From the NCBI GenBank assembly GCA_030068145.1, contig JAPJBO010000479.1:107980-171979 (forward strand): DNA of 64,000 nt. Direction: 5' to 3'. Origin of the DNA: Diplonema papillatum. Taxonomy: Eukaryota > Euglenozoa > Diplonemea > Diplonemida > Diplonemidae. The notes beneath the pieces are model-generated. The model did not search any database. It saw only the letters and a list, made by a program, of their open reading frames with translations, and was not told where the DNA came from. Made by a program: the position numbers and the translations under genes. Of this stretch, positions 49,605 to 59,642 are shown in pieces (positions within the stretch are counted from its first letter, which is position 1; each line of letters starts with the position of its first letter).

Positions 49605-49740
49605 TGTGAAAACGGGGTTTTGCCTGGAGGCTTTTCGTGTTATTTTTGCAAATGCTTTGAGCTATCTTTGTGTCTGTGCTTTCAGTCGTCTTCTTAACCA
49701 TGGTTAAGTGCGCAAATGGTGTCAGCCGAAGCTGGCAAAA
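49605..49740 (+). repeat. SINE-like family V, full copy
   Basis: GTGAAAACGGGGTTTTGCCT, TTTGAGCTATCTTTGTGTCT, palindrome CTTAACCATGGTTAAG, end GTCAGCCGAAGCTGG. A poly-A run of about 30 directly precedes it. Confidence 0.85.
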
Positions 49741-49849
49741 AAAAGCAGAAGAAAAAGCATCGTGAAGCGAGTGACAACGGAGACACGGGGGGGGGGGGGG
49801 GGGGAAATGCAGCAAAAGCCGCACTCCCTCGGAAAACTCCCAGGGGGCA

Positions 49850-50305
49850 GAGTAGACAAGGGAGAAGGAGAACAGGTGACAAGAGGGTTCCAAAACCCTC
49901 AAAAAAAATTAGCGTGGCGCTTCCGTTTGTTTGTGCGCACTGGCGGCTTTTCACCTGATTTGGTGAGTTGTTTTTAGTACGCTGCCAACTACTAATTTTT
50001 AGTACCAACAATGCATTGTTAACACAAAAATTAGTATGGCGCTTCCGTTTGTTTGCGCACTAGCGGGCCATGTTAGTACGCAAAACCCCGCCTCTTCCTT
50101 TTCCTTCATGTCGAAAGTCGGTAGGGGCCTTTTTAGAGTTAAAGCTTTTTAAAATTTTTGTCTGTGCGCACCAGCGGCTTTTCACCTGATTTGGTGAGTT
50201 GCTTTTTTTAGTACGCTGCCAACTACTAATTTTTAGTACCAACAATGCATTGTTAACACAAAAAAAGGTGACAAGAGGGTTCCAAAACCCTCAAAAAAAA
50301 AAAAG
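49850..50305. repeat. Box-plus-palindrome elements, duplicated, with hairpin flanks
   Basis: 49940-50033 and 50163-50265 share TTTTCACCTGATTTGGTGAG, AGTACGCTGCCAACTACTAA and the palindrome AACAATGCATTGTT before ACACAAAAA. GAGGGTTCCAAAACCCTC, itself a dyad, precedes an A-run at 49880 and again at 50277. Part of the same element is at 29376-29408. Confidence 0.9.
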
Positions 50306-50375
50306 ATGACAAAGGGGGCGTTCGGGAACAGATTTAAGAGGGTAGTGGTGTTTGACATGATTTGAGTATTGAATG

Positions 50376-50560
<185 letters not shown>

Positions 50561-50942
50561 TGTGTGTTTTATGTGGTAGGACGGGGCTAAAGGTTTCGAG
50601 CGAGGGGAGTCCAACGAGACCAAACGGTGGGCCTATGTTTTGTCAGCATTCTTCCTGACACCTGCCGGCCAACTCGCTTCGGCGACTGGTTACTCAGAAA
50701 CGTAGAGATGCCAACCTGATGGTTGAAGGCGTTCAAGCAAGTTTGCTAGGTGTGTACGTGTCCGTGTGCGTACCGACAATCATGCAGAGTTGTGATGCTG
50801 CTGAGTTTTCATTGGGGTACTTCTTTACCAGCACCAACTGGGTCAACGGTCAACGACGTCGAACATGACGTATGACGACAAGGTAAATGATACTCGGGAA
50901 TATAACCCTCCCTCTGCGCGGAGGGGTTTCCGCAATGGCACT
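50561..50942. other. Unassigned stretch
   Basis: No feature recognised over about 380 bp. Confidence 0.4.
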
Positions 50943-51060
50943 TTTTAGAGTTCGCTTAAAATTCCGGGGGTTTAGGGTCTCCGTGTGACCGTTCATGAAT
51001 GGGTTTTCGGGTTTTTGATGGGGTGAAAGTTCGCTTGAGAATCCGGGGCTTTCGGAAGGC
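50943..51060 (-). mobile_element. Two R1 3' ends in tandem
   Basis: 50945-51005 (TTTTTAGAGTTCGCTTAAAA, GGGTCTCCGTGTGACCGTTC) and 51021-51060 (GTGAAAGTTCGCTTGAGAAT) are adjacent, same-strand truncated copies. Confidence 0.7.
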
Positions 51061-51716
51061 TTTGTTTACCTTTCTCGAGTGCGGTTCTCGAAAATGTTGC
51101 CGTCAGCACAGCCGTGCTGCGAAGAGAAAAGTAATCCGAGGACCATGACTGAGCAGACATGACGCTTGCACGTACAACCGACCAACTGACACGGGAGCTA
51201 TATGTGTTCTCGCTGTCATCGCTACCGCGCTGACATTTCCGAGAGAGAGAGAGAGAGAGAGAGATGAAGAACTTCGTCAACGAAGTGCAAGCAGCTCTGG
51301 ACAAACTAATACCGTAGGCATGCGGGGATGGACCTGTTTGTCAAGTACGACACATATCGAGAACCTCAGGAACAACCAGCAACGCGGCCTGTCCGAGGCA
51401 AGATGTACAGAGAGAAAGAGAGAGATACTATAACCGGGTTTATTAGTGAAGGGCCTTATTGGTGAAGGTCTCGAGCTCAGAATTCGTGAACATTTGACTC
51501 AAGGTCAAAATAGTGAAGTTTTTTGGCGCTCTTTTTCTCTCTATCTCTCTCTTTGGCTAGCAAACGACTGTTGCGACCGACACCACGATCACACCCGTAT
51601 TGAATGTGACCAAGGGCTCCCCACGTTCTACATGTTGAGCAGGAGTTGCCATGTAGCCCGTACCGGTCTAAGCCTTCATTGTAACTTCCATAAGGGGGGG
51701 GGGGTGAGGGGGAGCA
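51061..51716. repeat. GA microsatellite, degenerate repeat and an R1 5' end
   Basis: GA run at 51240-51263. 51326-51385 relates to 26508-26570. 51565-51675 is the far end of R1 (GCGACCGACACCACGATCAC, CCCCACGTTCTACATGTTGA, TGTAGCCCGTACCGGTCT). Confidence 0.65.
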
Positions 51717-52225
51717 GTGTGCGCGATCAGCCGACTTGCCGGTGATTAAATTTCGAGCCCTGTTTTTTTTTTTTTTGTTGGTACATCTGTCCTGACGGGA
51801 ACATTTCCGGAACAACGGTTGCACATGAAAGAGAAGAAAACGAAGCCAACGAAAAAGTGCTAATACAGGAAAACCCCCCCCAGAGAGGTTTATACCCTGT
51901 ACGCGCGAAGAACAAGAAAAATTTGCCTTATCTTTTTCATCACCTTTGGTCAGTTGATGCTGATCGTCCGTTGCTTCGTTTATCAGTGCAAGCCTCAACT
52001 CCGGAAATGTTTTCCGGCAGAGCCGGTTTTCATCGGTGTAAGCTTTGGCTCTGCCGCTCATGGAGCGGAACCAGCTTGACGCATAAACCGGGCTAGATGT
52101 GAAACGGTGTTGTCGCAAAACCCGTCTGATCGGCAGACCTTCCAAAAATCTGCCGGCTGATTATCAGTCCGTTTTTTTCAACAACTTTCTTTCCGGCTGG
52201 AACCAGTCGCTTTTTTCCTTCCTGT
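51717..52225. mobile_element. Family Z element with a family Y insertion
   Basis: The outer parts match 56228-56495: GTGTGCGCGAT(T/C)AGCCG, TGATTAAATTTCGAG, GTGTAAGCTTTGGCT, TCTGATCGGCAGACCTTCCA and GGCTGATTATCAG. A family Y block (51795-52005) lies inside only this copy. Subterminal AGCCGGC / GCCGGCT dyads suggest a MITE. Confidence 0.75.
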
Positions 52226-53779
52226 GCGAACACTGGCTCAGGGGAGGGGTGGGATTGTAATGTGTCTGTACGAAAGGGTGCAAAGTGACGAGGATAGCAC
52301 ACCCCCGTTCCACACGCCGGGTGTTCTTTCGGCTTTGACACACCTTCGCCCCCCTCCTCTGTGTGTGTGTGTGTGCGGCGTGACCGAGATTGGCGAATAC
52401 CTTGCGTTCCAAGCCCAAGGCATCGCAACATCAACCTGCGCTGTTAGGCGTGATTGGTCATAAGAGAGAGAGAGAGAGAGAGAGAGGTAAGCCCGCCTAC
52501 GCACGTACCATTCGGGTTTGCGGAACCCCCCCCCTTGCAAGAAAAAGGCGAACGTCGCCAATGTTTCGCAGGCAGTGGTTCGAGCCGGCAAGAGAACAAA
52601 AGTTCTCGGCACGTGACGGCGTCACTTGCGTTTCTGCGATTTTTGAGATATCGCAACTGGCAGTCTCTTCAAGTATGTTCCGACAAGGCACGTGTCTGAC
52701 AGAGGACGCTTTTCACGAGCGTTCGTTTTGCGGTTTGGAAGTAGTCGGTGCTTTAAAATTGGCCTTCGCCTTTATTTCTGGCGAAAGGGCGGGTCAGTCC
52801 TGTTGTAGAGTACGTTGGGATTTCTCGACTCCCACTTTCGCGAGCTGAACTCAAGAGGCCTAGCCAACTAATAGTATTTTCATACTTTGTCAACAAAAAA
52901 ACAACAAAGAGGAACGAAGTTTGCATTAGCTTTAATTTTTACCCACGCAATCGGACCGATTTGCGCCAGCCGCTTGTCCTGGTGCAGCAGACTTTGGAAA
53001 CCCGGTTTCCCGGTTTCAGAAACCGGGTTTTTCCGGTTTCGGTTTTTCTAAAAAAAAATAAAAAAAAAAAATTATAAATTATGATTTCAAGTGGCCCCCT
53101 GTACTGTACAGTGACTGCAGTTACATGGCGCGTCACGGTGTGTCACTGCAATTCGAAGCTTTTCACTTACCATCTCCGTAGTTTGATAGTGAGCACACCA
53201 ATACCGCAAGCTTATTTCTCACCACCCCTTCTTCGTTTGCGCGGGGCGACGGTTCCAGGACTCAGACACCCACAGGCACCACAGAGCCCCGAAACCGGGT
53301 TTTTGGCTGAAACCGGCTTTTTTGCTTGGTCAGACAAAGAGCTAAAGTCCCCTGTCCTGGTGGCAGCTTTATTATTATTTTTGCCTTCTCTCCAGGGGGT
53401 ATTCTAATCCCCGAAATTCGGGAAAAGCGTGGTTGAAAAGTCTGTAATATGGCCGGCAAGATTTTTGTTTTTTTTCCACGTTGAGCGAGGTTTTCTTAAT
53501 GGCCTGCAATCCTGGTATGTGACCTCCGTGGACGTGTTGCTGCTTCACCGCGTTGCTGTAGACCCCACTTGTGGGTCCTGCGGGTCCTGTAGCCTCCGTG
53601 TCTCTGGCCAATGCAAGGACAAAAAAGTTTCCACCAGAAACTCCGAAACTCCTGTGGTTAAACAACCTTTTTTAACCGTCCTGTTTTGAGAATACCTTTT
53701 TTCTTTTTGTGAAGGGGGGAAAATCTTAGTTAGGGGGGGGGGGGGGGAAGAGACTCAATTTGTTTAAGGCGGGGAGGGG
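52226..53779. other. Gene-free stretch with dyad-rich repeats
   Basis: A GA run at 52462-52485 and a truncated family S piece at 52645-52690. Near 52995-53045 and 53280-53325 are clustered AAACCGG(G)TTT motifs in both orientations (CCGGTTTCAGAAACCGG), possibly the two ends of one element. No gene supported. Confidence 0.45.
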
Positions 53780-53930
53780 GTGCGAGAAGTTGCTTGGAGT
53801 GGTTTGTGCACAACGCCACTACTTCACTGGTCCCGTCTGCACTGTGTTTCGGCCTTGAAACCCGCGGACACACGAGGCGGACGATCATCAGCGCGGAACT
53901 GAGTGTCCGCACACAGGACAGCGGTGAGTC
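53780..53930 (+). repeat. Family U, shortened copy
   Basis: GTCCCGTCTGCACTGTGTTT, GCGGACACACGAGGCGGAC, GTCCGCACACAGGACAGCGG. It begins after a 15-G run at 53736-53750. Confidence 0.7.
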
Positions 53931-54339
53931 TGAATGGGTGTGAGCGCACTGCGGAGTCGAGTGAATTCGCAGGGGGGGAAGTACAAAATGAAGATGCGGA
54001 GAAAGAGCTTAGGTGCGTCCCATGCCACCGGCGCAACGAGGGCCCGAAAGCAAACTGTGAAATCTACTGCGTGAATTTCGAAAACAAAGCGGGTCAATAA
54101 CGAGCATCGGCTTCGACTGGCCAAAACACAGCCTGAGGACCTTGAGTCTCTGCAGAGTTTGTCTGTTGAGGGATCCCTTCTGGGACGGGTGGTTAGCGTA
54201 TCAACGGCTAATACGGCTCTCATGTAACGTATTGTAAGGCTACCCACGATTTGTCGCCTTGTCATCAAGGCCACGGAAAATTGGTCACCATGACAAAATG
54301 TCACAGAAAACGACGTCATGTTTGCTTTTTTTTTCGATT
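53931..54339. other. Unassigned stretch
   Basis: A short frame with CVPCHRRNEGPKANCEIYC at 54015-54080 has paired cysteines but no context. Nothing else. Confidence 0.3.
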
Positions 54340-54715
54340 TTCGCCAGGTTTTGCCATCAGTACCCGGTGTGCTCCAGCACCCGTAGTCCCAGGAAATACA
54401 CGGGAGCCAAGCTTCACGTGTTCGGCGGTACTGCATAGCCACGGGCCTACGGGTCAAGTGGCTACCGATTTCCCAAACTAAAGCATCAAGGCTTGGCGCA
54501 CCTTGGGGCTTGGCGCTCGCGCTGAACACAAACTCGTCGAGACGGTCAGCCGCAAGGCAGAGCGGACGGGGTGTTGCACTGTGCCGCCCCGACTCAAGCT
54601 TTGCAAGCTGTGGTTGACCGTCACGTTCCTGGACCAGGAGCGGCCTTTTTCTCTTTTTCTCTTTTCTCTCGATTTTCGCCAGGTTTTGCCATCCGTACCC
54701 GGTGTGCTCCAGCAC
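54340..54715. repeat. Block AA copy 2 between 45-bp direct repeats
   Basis: ATTTTCGCCAGGTTTTGCCA and TACCCGGTGTGCTCCAGCAC occur on both sides (54341-54385 and 54670-54716) of the AA block at 54393-54650. The copy at 46784 lacks these flanks. Confidence 0.85.
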
Positions 54716-55667
54716 CCGGGTGGAGGAGTTGAACGGTGCGGTCCATTTTGCGGGCGCTGCACCCGCAAATCCAGTGCGAAATCCAGTGTCTGCTGGATTC
54801 CGCGCGGGGTTCGCGGGTGTGGCACACTAGATTTGCGAGTGTGTGTGGGCCTTTGAAGCGTGGATGATGCCTCTCGCGCTGCTCCCCTTGAGGTTCGTGG
54901 CTCATACCAAAGCGCCGCCCGCCCGGGTTAAGGGGTTGCGGCCTCAGACGTGGGCCAGGGCCAGGGAGGCTGTTCGGAGGGGTCACCACCCACCGTTCGC
55001 GGGCTTCGTTACTTCACTGCCCCCGGCTCTCCCCGGCCTTCGTCATCCCGGGGCACACTGGATTTGCGGGTACCCACCCCAGCCACATCGACCGCACGGC
55101 TAACTCCCCACCCGGCATATGGTGCAGGGGACTTGATCGACCCCCAGCATATTCGCAGGTGCTGCATTGAAGCGGCCTCCCCGAGGACTTTCCTACAAAG
55201 CAGGGTGCTTTTGTTTGTGCGTGTATAAACCGTGTTTTGAGTGATTTAGCACAGCACGCTGCCATCCGATACTTTTTGTACATACAAGCAAGCTTGTTGC
55301 CACAAAAAAAGGGCAGTCTACCTCCTGAGCACATGTGGTACCCTATCACCACGTACACCACGTACACCACCGTACATGGTACCTAGGGTATGTAGGTAGT
55401 ATGTACGTACATATGCATACACCGTCCTCGGTGTGCTGCTGCTATGTCGTAGTACCACCTCAGGATGACCTCGAGGTCCTCGTCACGAGCTCGTGGATGC
55501 AATCCTCAGCTACTCGTGGACCATACGAGGAGTGGTATCTACCACATACCACTACGTAGTACCACCACGTAGTACCACAGGTACTACAGGGTCAAGGTCC
55601 TCGTCACGAGCTCGTGGATGCAATCCTCAGCTACTCGTGGCCATAAGCAAGTTTGTTGTTTTGTTTG
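54716..55667. repeat. Assorted repeats, no gene
   Basis: 54740-55080 contains several (C)ACTGGATTTGCGGGT and inverse motifs. 55228-55312 is a box-plus-dyad element (CACGCTGCCATCCGATACTT, AGCAAGCTTGTT, CCACAAAAAAA). 55330-55420 and 55550-55590 are rich in GTAC/TACGTA palindromes. A 50-bp unit (GAGGTCCTCGTCACGAGCTC...GCTACTCGTGG) is directly repeated at 55468-55519 and 55592-55640. Confidence 0.75.
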
Positions 55668-55830
55668 TGCGTGCCGGTTGATCGTTTTCCCACTTGTATT
55701 TACCCTGTGTATATTCAGGTGAGGAATTCTGATCAACCACCAAAACACGCTGCCTACGTCTTTTTAGCCTGCACAAAACAATTGAAGGGCAACCCGCAAG
55801 ATTGCTAGTACTAAAAAAGGGCAATCGAGG
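55668..55830 (+). repeat. Family P, full copy
   Basis: GTGCCGGTTGATCGTTTTCC, GAATTCTGATCAACCACCAA, TTGAAGGGCAACCCGCAAGA, tail TAGTACTAAAAAAGG. Confidence 0.85.
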
Positions 55831-56227
55831 AACTCTGCCTGCGAGACGTGGCCACTCGGTCTTGGCTTGGCGCGACACCTACCTCTTGGCACCGAAGAAT
55901 CTCTGATTCGTCAAACTTTTCCCCCGGGGGGCGAGATGGTGTGTGTGGCATAGCGGAAGACGCGAGCAGAGGCGACCATCAGAATTAAGCCAGTCCACCC
56001 TCCACCTCTACCAGCAGTCTACCACGGGCTAGCAGAGGCCATCATAGGCATACAATAGTGCTCATGCTTAAGACTGCTTCTTGTTTTGAGTAGTCGGTGG
56101 TGTTTAAGTCTCCGTTTCGTTTGTTTTCCTTTTCTGGTTTTTTTTTTTTTTTTGTAGAGTGAAAGTTCGCTTGAAACTCCGGGGTTTTAAAGTCTCCGGG
56201 TGACCTTCCTAGTTTTTGTGAGTCGAA
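55831..56227. other. Spacer with a short R1 copy
   Basis: R1 at 56153-56205 (TAGAGTGAAAGTTCGCTTG, GGGGTTTTAAAGTCTCCGGG). Otherwise unassigned. Confidence 0.5.
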
Positions 56228-56495
56228 ACAGTGTGCGCGCGATTAGCCGGCTTGCCGGCTGATTAAATTTCGAGTTCTTTTTTTTTTACCGGCATACTCG
56301 GGCAAAATCAGCTGATTTTCAACAGTGTAAGCTTTGGCTATGCCGCCCACGGAGGGAATCAGCTTCATGAACCGGCAAGATGTTGTCGTAAACCCCTTCT
56401 GATCGGCAGACCTTCCAGAATCAGTCGGCTGATTATCAGCCGGTCAGTTTTTCAAGAACTTTTTTCCGCTGCTGAAATCAGCCGATTTTTTCCTT
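56228..56495. mobile_element. Family Z element, uninterrupted copy
   Basis: Starts GTGTGCGCGCGATTAGCCGG and ends near GAAATCAGCCGATTTTTTCC, with GCCGGCTTGCCGGCTGATTA and CAGTCGGCTGATTATCAGCC as internal dyads. About 265 bp, non-coding. Confidence 0.7.
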
Positions 56496-56835
56496 AGCTT
56501 ACTTGTTTTCCTTTTTCCGTTGGATCCTGCGCGTGAATAATTCAGCCTCTCTCGCTTTCGGTCACCACTTCACGTCGCCTCGAGGAACCCCAGCATTTTT
56601 ACGCCATTTTTTTTTCCCCCCCAAGACCGGACCGCCGAACACTGCGTATCTGGTTTTGCCAAAAATGGGCAGGTCAGAGGGAGGTACGCAAGGCGCTTTG
56701 CGGGTCTCTTCGGGTGGCCGTGTACTTAACCGAAAAAAGAGGTGAGTAAAAAAGAATCGGGAAGATGTGACTGACATTCTTTGATCCTGTTGGTTCGGGC
56801 TTATGCTACCATTTACCGGGATATTACTAGCTCGT

Positions 56836-56890
56836 TTAGCACTGAGTTCTTTTGAGTACATGAACCACATGGACTAGCATGCACTCGTTT
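56836..56890 (-). mobile_element. LINE-A 3' stub with target duplication
   Basis: The 46-bp LINE 3' end (TTTAGCACTGAGTTCTTTTG to CTAGCATGCACT) is bracketed by CTCGTTTAGCA on both sides (56833-56843 and 56884-56894). Confidence 0.85.
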
Positions 56891-56894
56891 AGCA

Positions 56895-57065
56895 GGTTGC
56901 CGACGACGAAGGACGAACTGCATCATGCTGTTCGTTTGGAGTCGGATCCCAGCGTGCGGGTTGCGTTGGCCTTGGCATGGCAGGGGGCTGCGCGCGTGGA
57001 CGACGTTCTGACGAGGAAAGCCGAACACATCACCGAGGGTGCCGGTTTCTGGGCGGTAAACTGGG
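56895..57065 (+). pseudogene. Tyrosine-recombinase relic 2
   Basis: The plus frame reads RLPTTKDELHHAVRLESDPS, VRVALALAWQGAARVDDVLT, RKAEHITEG. The xxLAWxxAARxDDVLxL arrangement is typical around the first catalytic Arg of DIRS/Crypton-type tyrosine recombinases. About 65 residues remain, after which the sequence passes into an Hp-like repeat. It shares this core with 1640-2235. Confidence 0.5.
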
Positions 57066-57374
57066 TGGGCTTCGGCCATTGTCCGCTTTAACTCCAGCTT
57101 CTGAGGCTGAACTCCACTGTGTGCTGTGTGCATGGTTCAGTTGCGCCAGTGGCAGTGCATGTACGCATGGGTGTCTTTGCTGTCTGTTGCCGACTACTCG
57201 ACTTTTTGGCGCGCTCTCATTTGTGCGGTCGATGATACACGTCGTTCTGATGTCTGGCGACATGTTTAATTGATGGGGGGAGTGATAGTGGTGATGCGTC
57301 GCGGTAACGCGCGCACCGCCGCTCTTCTCAAACGCCAGCAGCAAAATACTCGAGGGGACTGCCTTCTGCTTATT
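57066..57374. repeat. Hp end and an R1 middle piece
   Basis: TTTAACTCCAGCTTCTGAGG at 57090 is an Hp edge. 57160-57225 resembles the R1 middle (TGTTGCCGACTACTCGAC). Nothing coding. Confidence 0.5.
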
Positions 57375-57592
57375 TCAGAGGTTCGCTTGGAGATCCGGGG
57401 TTTTAGAGTCTCCGGGTGAACCAATGTCGTAAAAGTTCCTTTAAGGTACGGTATACTGGAAGTGGCGGAGTGTGGCTTTGTTGCCTATTGCCGACTATTC
57501 GACTTATTGAGCGCGCTCCCATTCGGGGTTCTTGCGACCGACACCGAGTTCACGTTCGGTAGGAATGCGATCTCGGGCCCGGAGGTTCGAGG
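57375..57592 (-). mobile_element. Retroposon R1 copy
   Basis: GAGGTTCGCTTGGAGATCCG, AAAAGTTCCTTTAAGGTACG, TTGCCTATTGCCGACTATTC, GCGACCGACACCGAGTTCAC, GATCTCGGGCCC. Confidence 0.7.
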
Positions 57593-57970
57593 CTAGAGGG
57601 GAGCTACAAAGCGGGTCTTTTAAGGCTTACGCCCGCCACCAAACCCAGAATCCATCCTCGTATGCCAGTATTGGGCCCAATACTGAGGTATGCTACCCGC
57701 GGTGTGGTGGTACGTATCCACTCCACAGCGAGTGCATGCGGTGTGAGTAGAGGGTCCCAATATGGTCCTCAAGACCTCTGATGCTAGGATTCCTGATTTG
57801 CCGGGTTTCGTGTGGGCTACAGCACATTTAGCATTGAGTTCTGTAAGGTGCAAGTGCCATGAAGGAAAGCGAGCACTGCATTTAGTACACTAACCTCCTT
57901 TTAAGATTTCGCAACTGGCAGCCTCCTCAAGTGTTTCCTACAAAGCAGGTTGCTTATGCAAAAAAGAAAG
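57593..57970 (+). repeat. SINE-like family S copy broken by two insertions
   Basis: Family S runs from AGAGGGGAGCTACAAAGCGG to the tail TTGCTTATGCAAAAAAG. An insertion of about 142 bp (57651-57793) splits AAACCCAGA from TTTGCCGGGTTTCG. A LINE-B 3' stub (57828-57888) splits ACAGCACATTTA from ACCTCC, with CATTTAG duplicated at its edges. Confidence 0.8.
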
Positions 57971-58157
57971 AACCGAATAGACCCCCTGATTGTTCGAAAC
58001 GGAGTCAGCTATATGTACCCCTCAGGAGATTGCGATGGCTCGAAACACCAGTGCAGGGCCCCCTCTGCTGCGGGGGAGAGAAGATATTTCTTGGGTATGA
58101 AGAGCGCGTGGTGCTTGCACAACTGGGGCCAGGTTTTCTGGCCGCGGGTTTATTGAA

Positions 58158-58257
58158 GGGGGGGGGGGGGGGGGCAGTGCTGATACTAAGCCTGAGACCC
58201 AAAACGAAGTTGCTAACCCTGGGTGGGGTGGGTACCCCTCCCCCCCCCCCCCCTTCG
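58158..58257. mobile_element. Poly-G/C-bounded short element
   Basis: About 17 G, then CAGTGCTGATACTAAGCCTG, GACCCAAAACGAAGTTGCTA, ACCCTGGGTGGGG and a C-run. The interior is the reverse complement of 19555-19608, which is likewise bounded by G/C runs. Confidence 0.7.
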
Positions 58258-58811
58258 TCTCCGGGTGACCGTTGTCGAACGGGTTTCTTTATAGGTATCG
58301 TATACTGGTATGCAGAAATAATCAGCCTATCTGTGGTTGCAGACGTTTCCACGTTCGGCCGCCGAGGGACTCAGTGCCTTCTAGCGTTTATTGTGGTTCA
58401 GAGGTTCGGTGTTTTAGGGTCTCCGGTTGACCATTGAGGCTGTGAGGCGGGTAGTATGAGGGTAGTAGTGTAGTTACACTTTAACTACGGCTAGCCATGT
58501 TTGTAAATGTTGCGACCGACTTTTGGACGGTTTGCTTGTTTGTGGCGCGTGTCACGTGTAAAGCAGTATGCGAATGTTGCAAGCGGTTGGCTGCCATCTT
58601 GTACTTATGACAAGCCAGCTTGTTGCTACCCCCAAAACCAGAAGGACGAGAACATTTCCGGAGTTAGAGCTTGCACTGATAAACGAAGCCACTGATCAGC
58701 ATCAGCTGATCAATAATTGAGCCAATCCGCCTACCTTACCTCCCGTGAAGGCGACTGAGCTCGATTACGCGGCGAGCACGCTCGACGAAACTCGATTCCG
58801 TTCTACAAGGC
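58258..58811. other. Repeat fragments, no gene
   Basis: R1 cores at 58258-58310 and 58385-58440, a box-like GGCTGCCATCTTGTACTTAT with AAGCCAGCTTG at 58590-58625, and a reversed family Y piece at 58640-58700. Confidence 0.5.
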
Positions 58812-59116
58812 AACACGATGGCAGAGTGCTGCCGAAACAGTCATCACCGGTGTTCCGACCACGGGATGCCAACGTGCGAGCACTGCAGGTCGACACGCAG
58901 ACTTGCGAAGTCGAAGACTGCATTCTTGGCAGGTTCCTCTGCCATGCGTGCGGCAGGCATGATGCCCGCTGCGGCAGCACGCCGCTGCCGTCTTGCACTC
59001 GCCGCACTTCGTCGTGCTGTGCTCCACGCACACCGCGATCGGCTGCCCATCGTCAGCGTGGTGATGGAGCCGACAGCACATCTCTACCGTGGGCACGTCC
59101 CTTCGGACGAGTGCTC
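58812..59116. mobile_element. Opposed LINE Cys/His-cluster fragments
   Basis: 58918-59116 (minus) is a LINE-A-like fragment reading VPTVEMCCRLHHHADDGQPI, CVEHSTTKCGECK and CCRSGHHACRTHGRGTCQEC. 58812-58905 (plus) reads MAECCRNSHHRCSDHGMPTC followed by EHCR, clearly the same CCRxxHH-CxxHGxxTCxxC unit but only about 60% alike at DNA level and on the other strand. Near-identical CTCGACGAAA(C/T)TCGAT flanks occur at 58780 and 59154. Confidence 0.75.
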
Positions 59117-59642
59117 ACCCAAACTGTGCTCGACGGCATTCGGCTCGCAAGGCTCGACGAAATTCGATCGGGCAGGAAGTGAATTGGCCATCATGAAAAC
59201 GACAAGGATATGCTCGTTGTCTGCGTGTACCGGTTTTAAACCTCGCTCTCTAGGGGGATTCTCCTTTTTGTGGAGTAAAGTTCGCATCTCGCTGGTTTCG
59301 TTTGAATATTCATGTGCAACGGTTCCGGAGGTGTTCCGTTCAGTGCAACAATGATTGAGTAGGAAATGATCAAGGATACTCATTGTAAACATGACGAGTC
59401 TTTTTAGAGTAACAGTTCGCGGGCTTTTGTTACTGAAGAGATAGGGGACAAAAAATGCAATCAAAAGAAACAATTTCGCGGTAATCAACCCAAAAGATGG
59501 GGGAGGGCGGGGGAGCAAAAAAAAAAAAAGAAAAGAAATGCGTAGTTTTGTTTTATTCTTTTACTTGTTAGTTGTCGACAACTTGTTTTGTGTTGAGGTG
59601 TCATTCAGATGTAAATCTAAAGCCGCCCACGTCAAATTTTGT
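59117..59642. other. Unassigned stretch
   Basis: Contains a very short R1 end at 59399-59422 and an A-run at 59517-59529. No gene. Confidence 0.45.
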
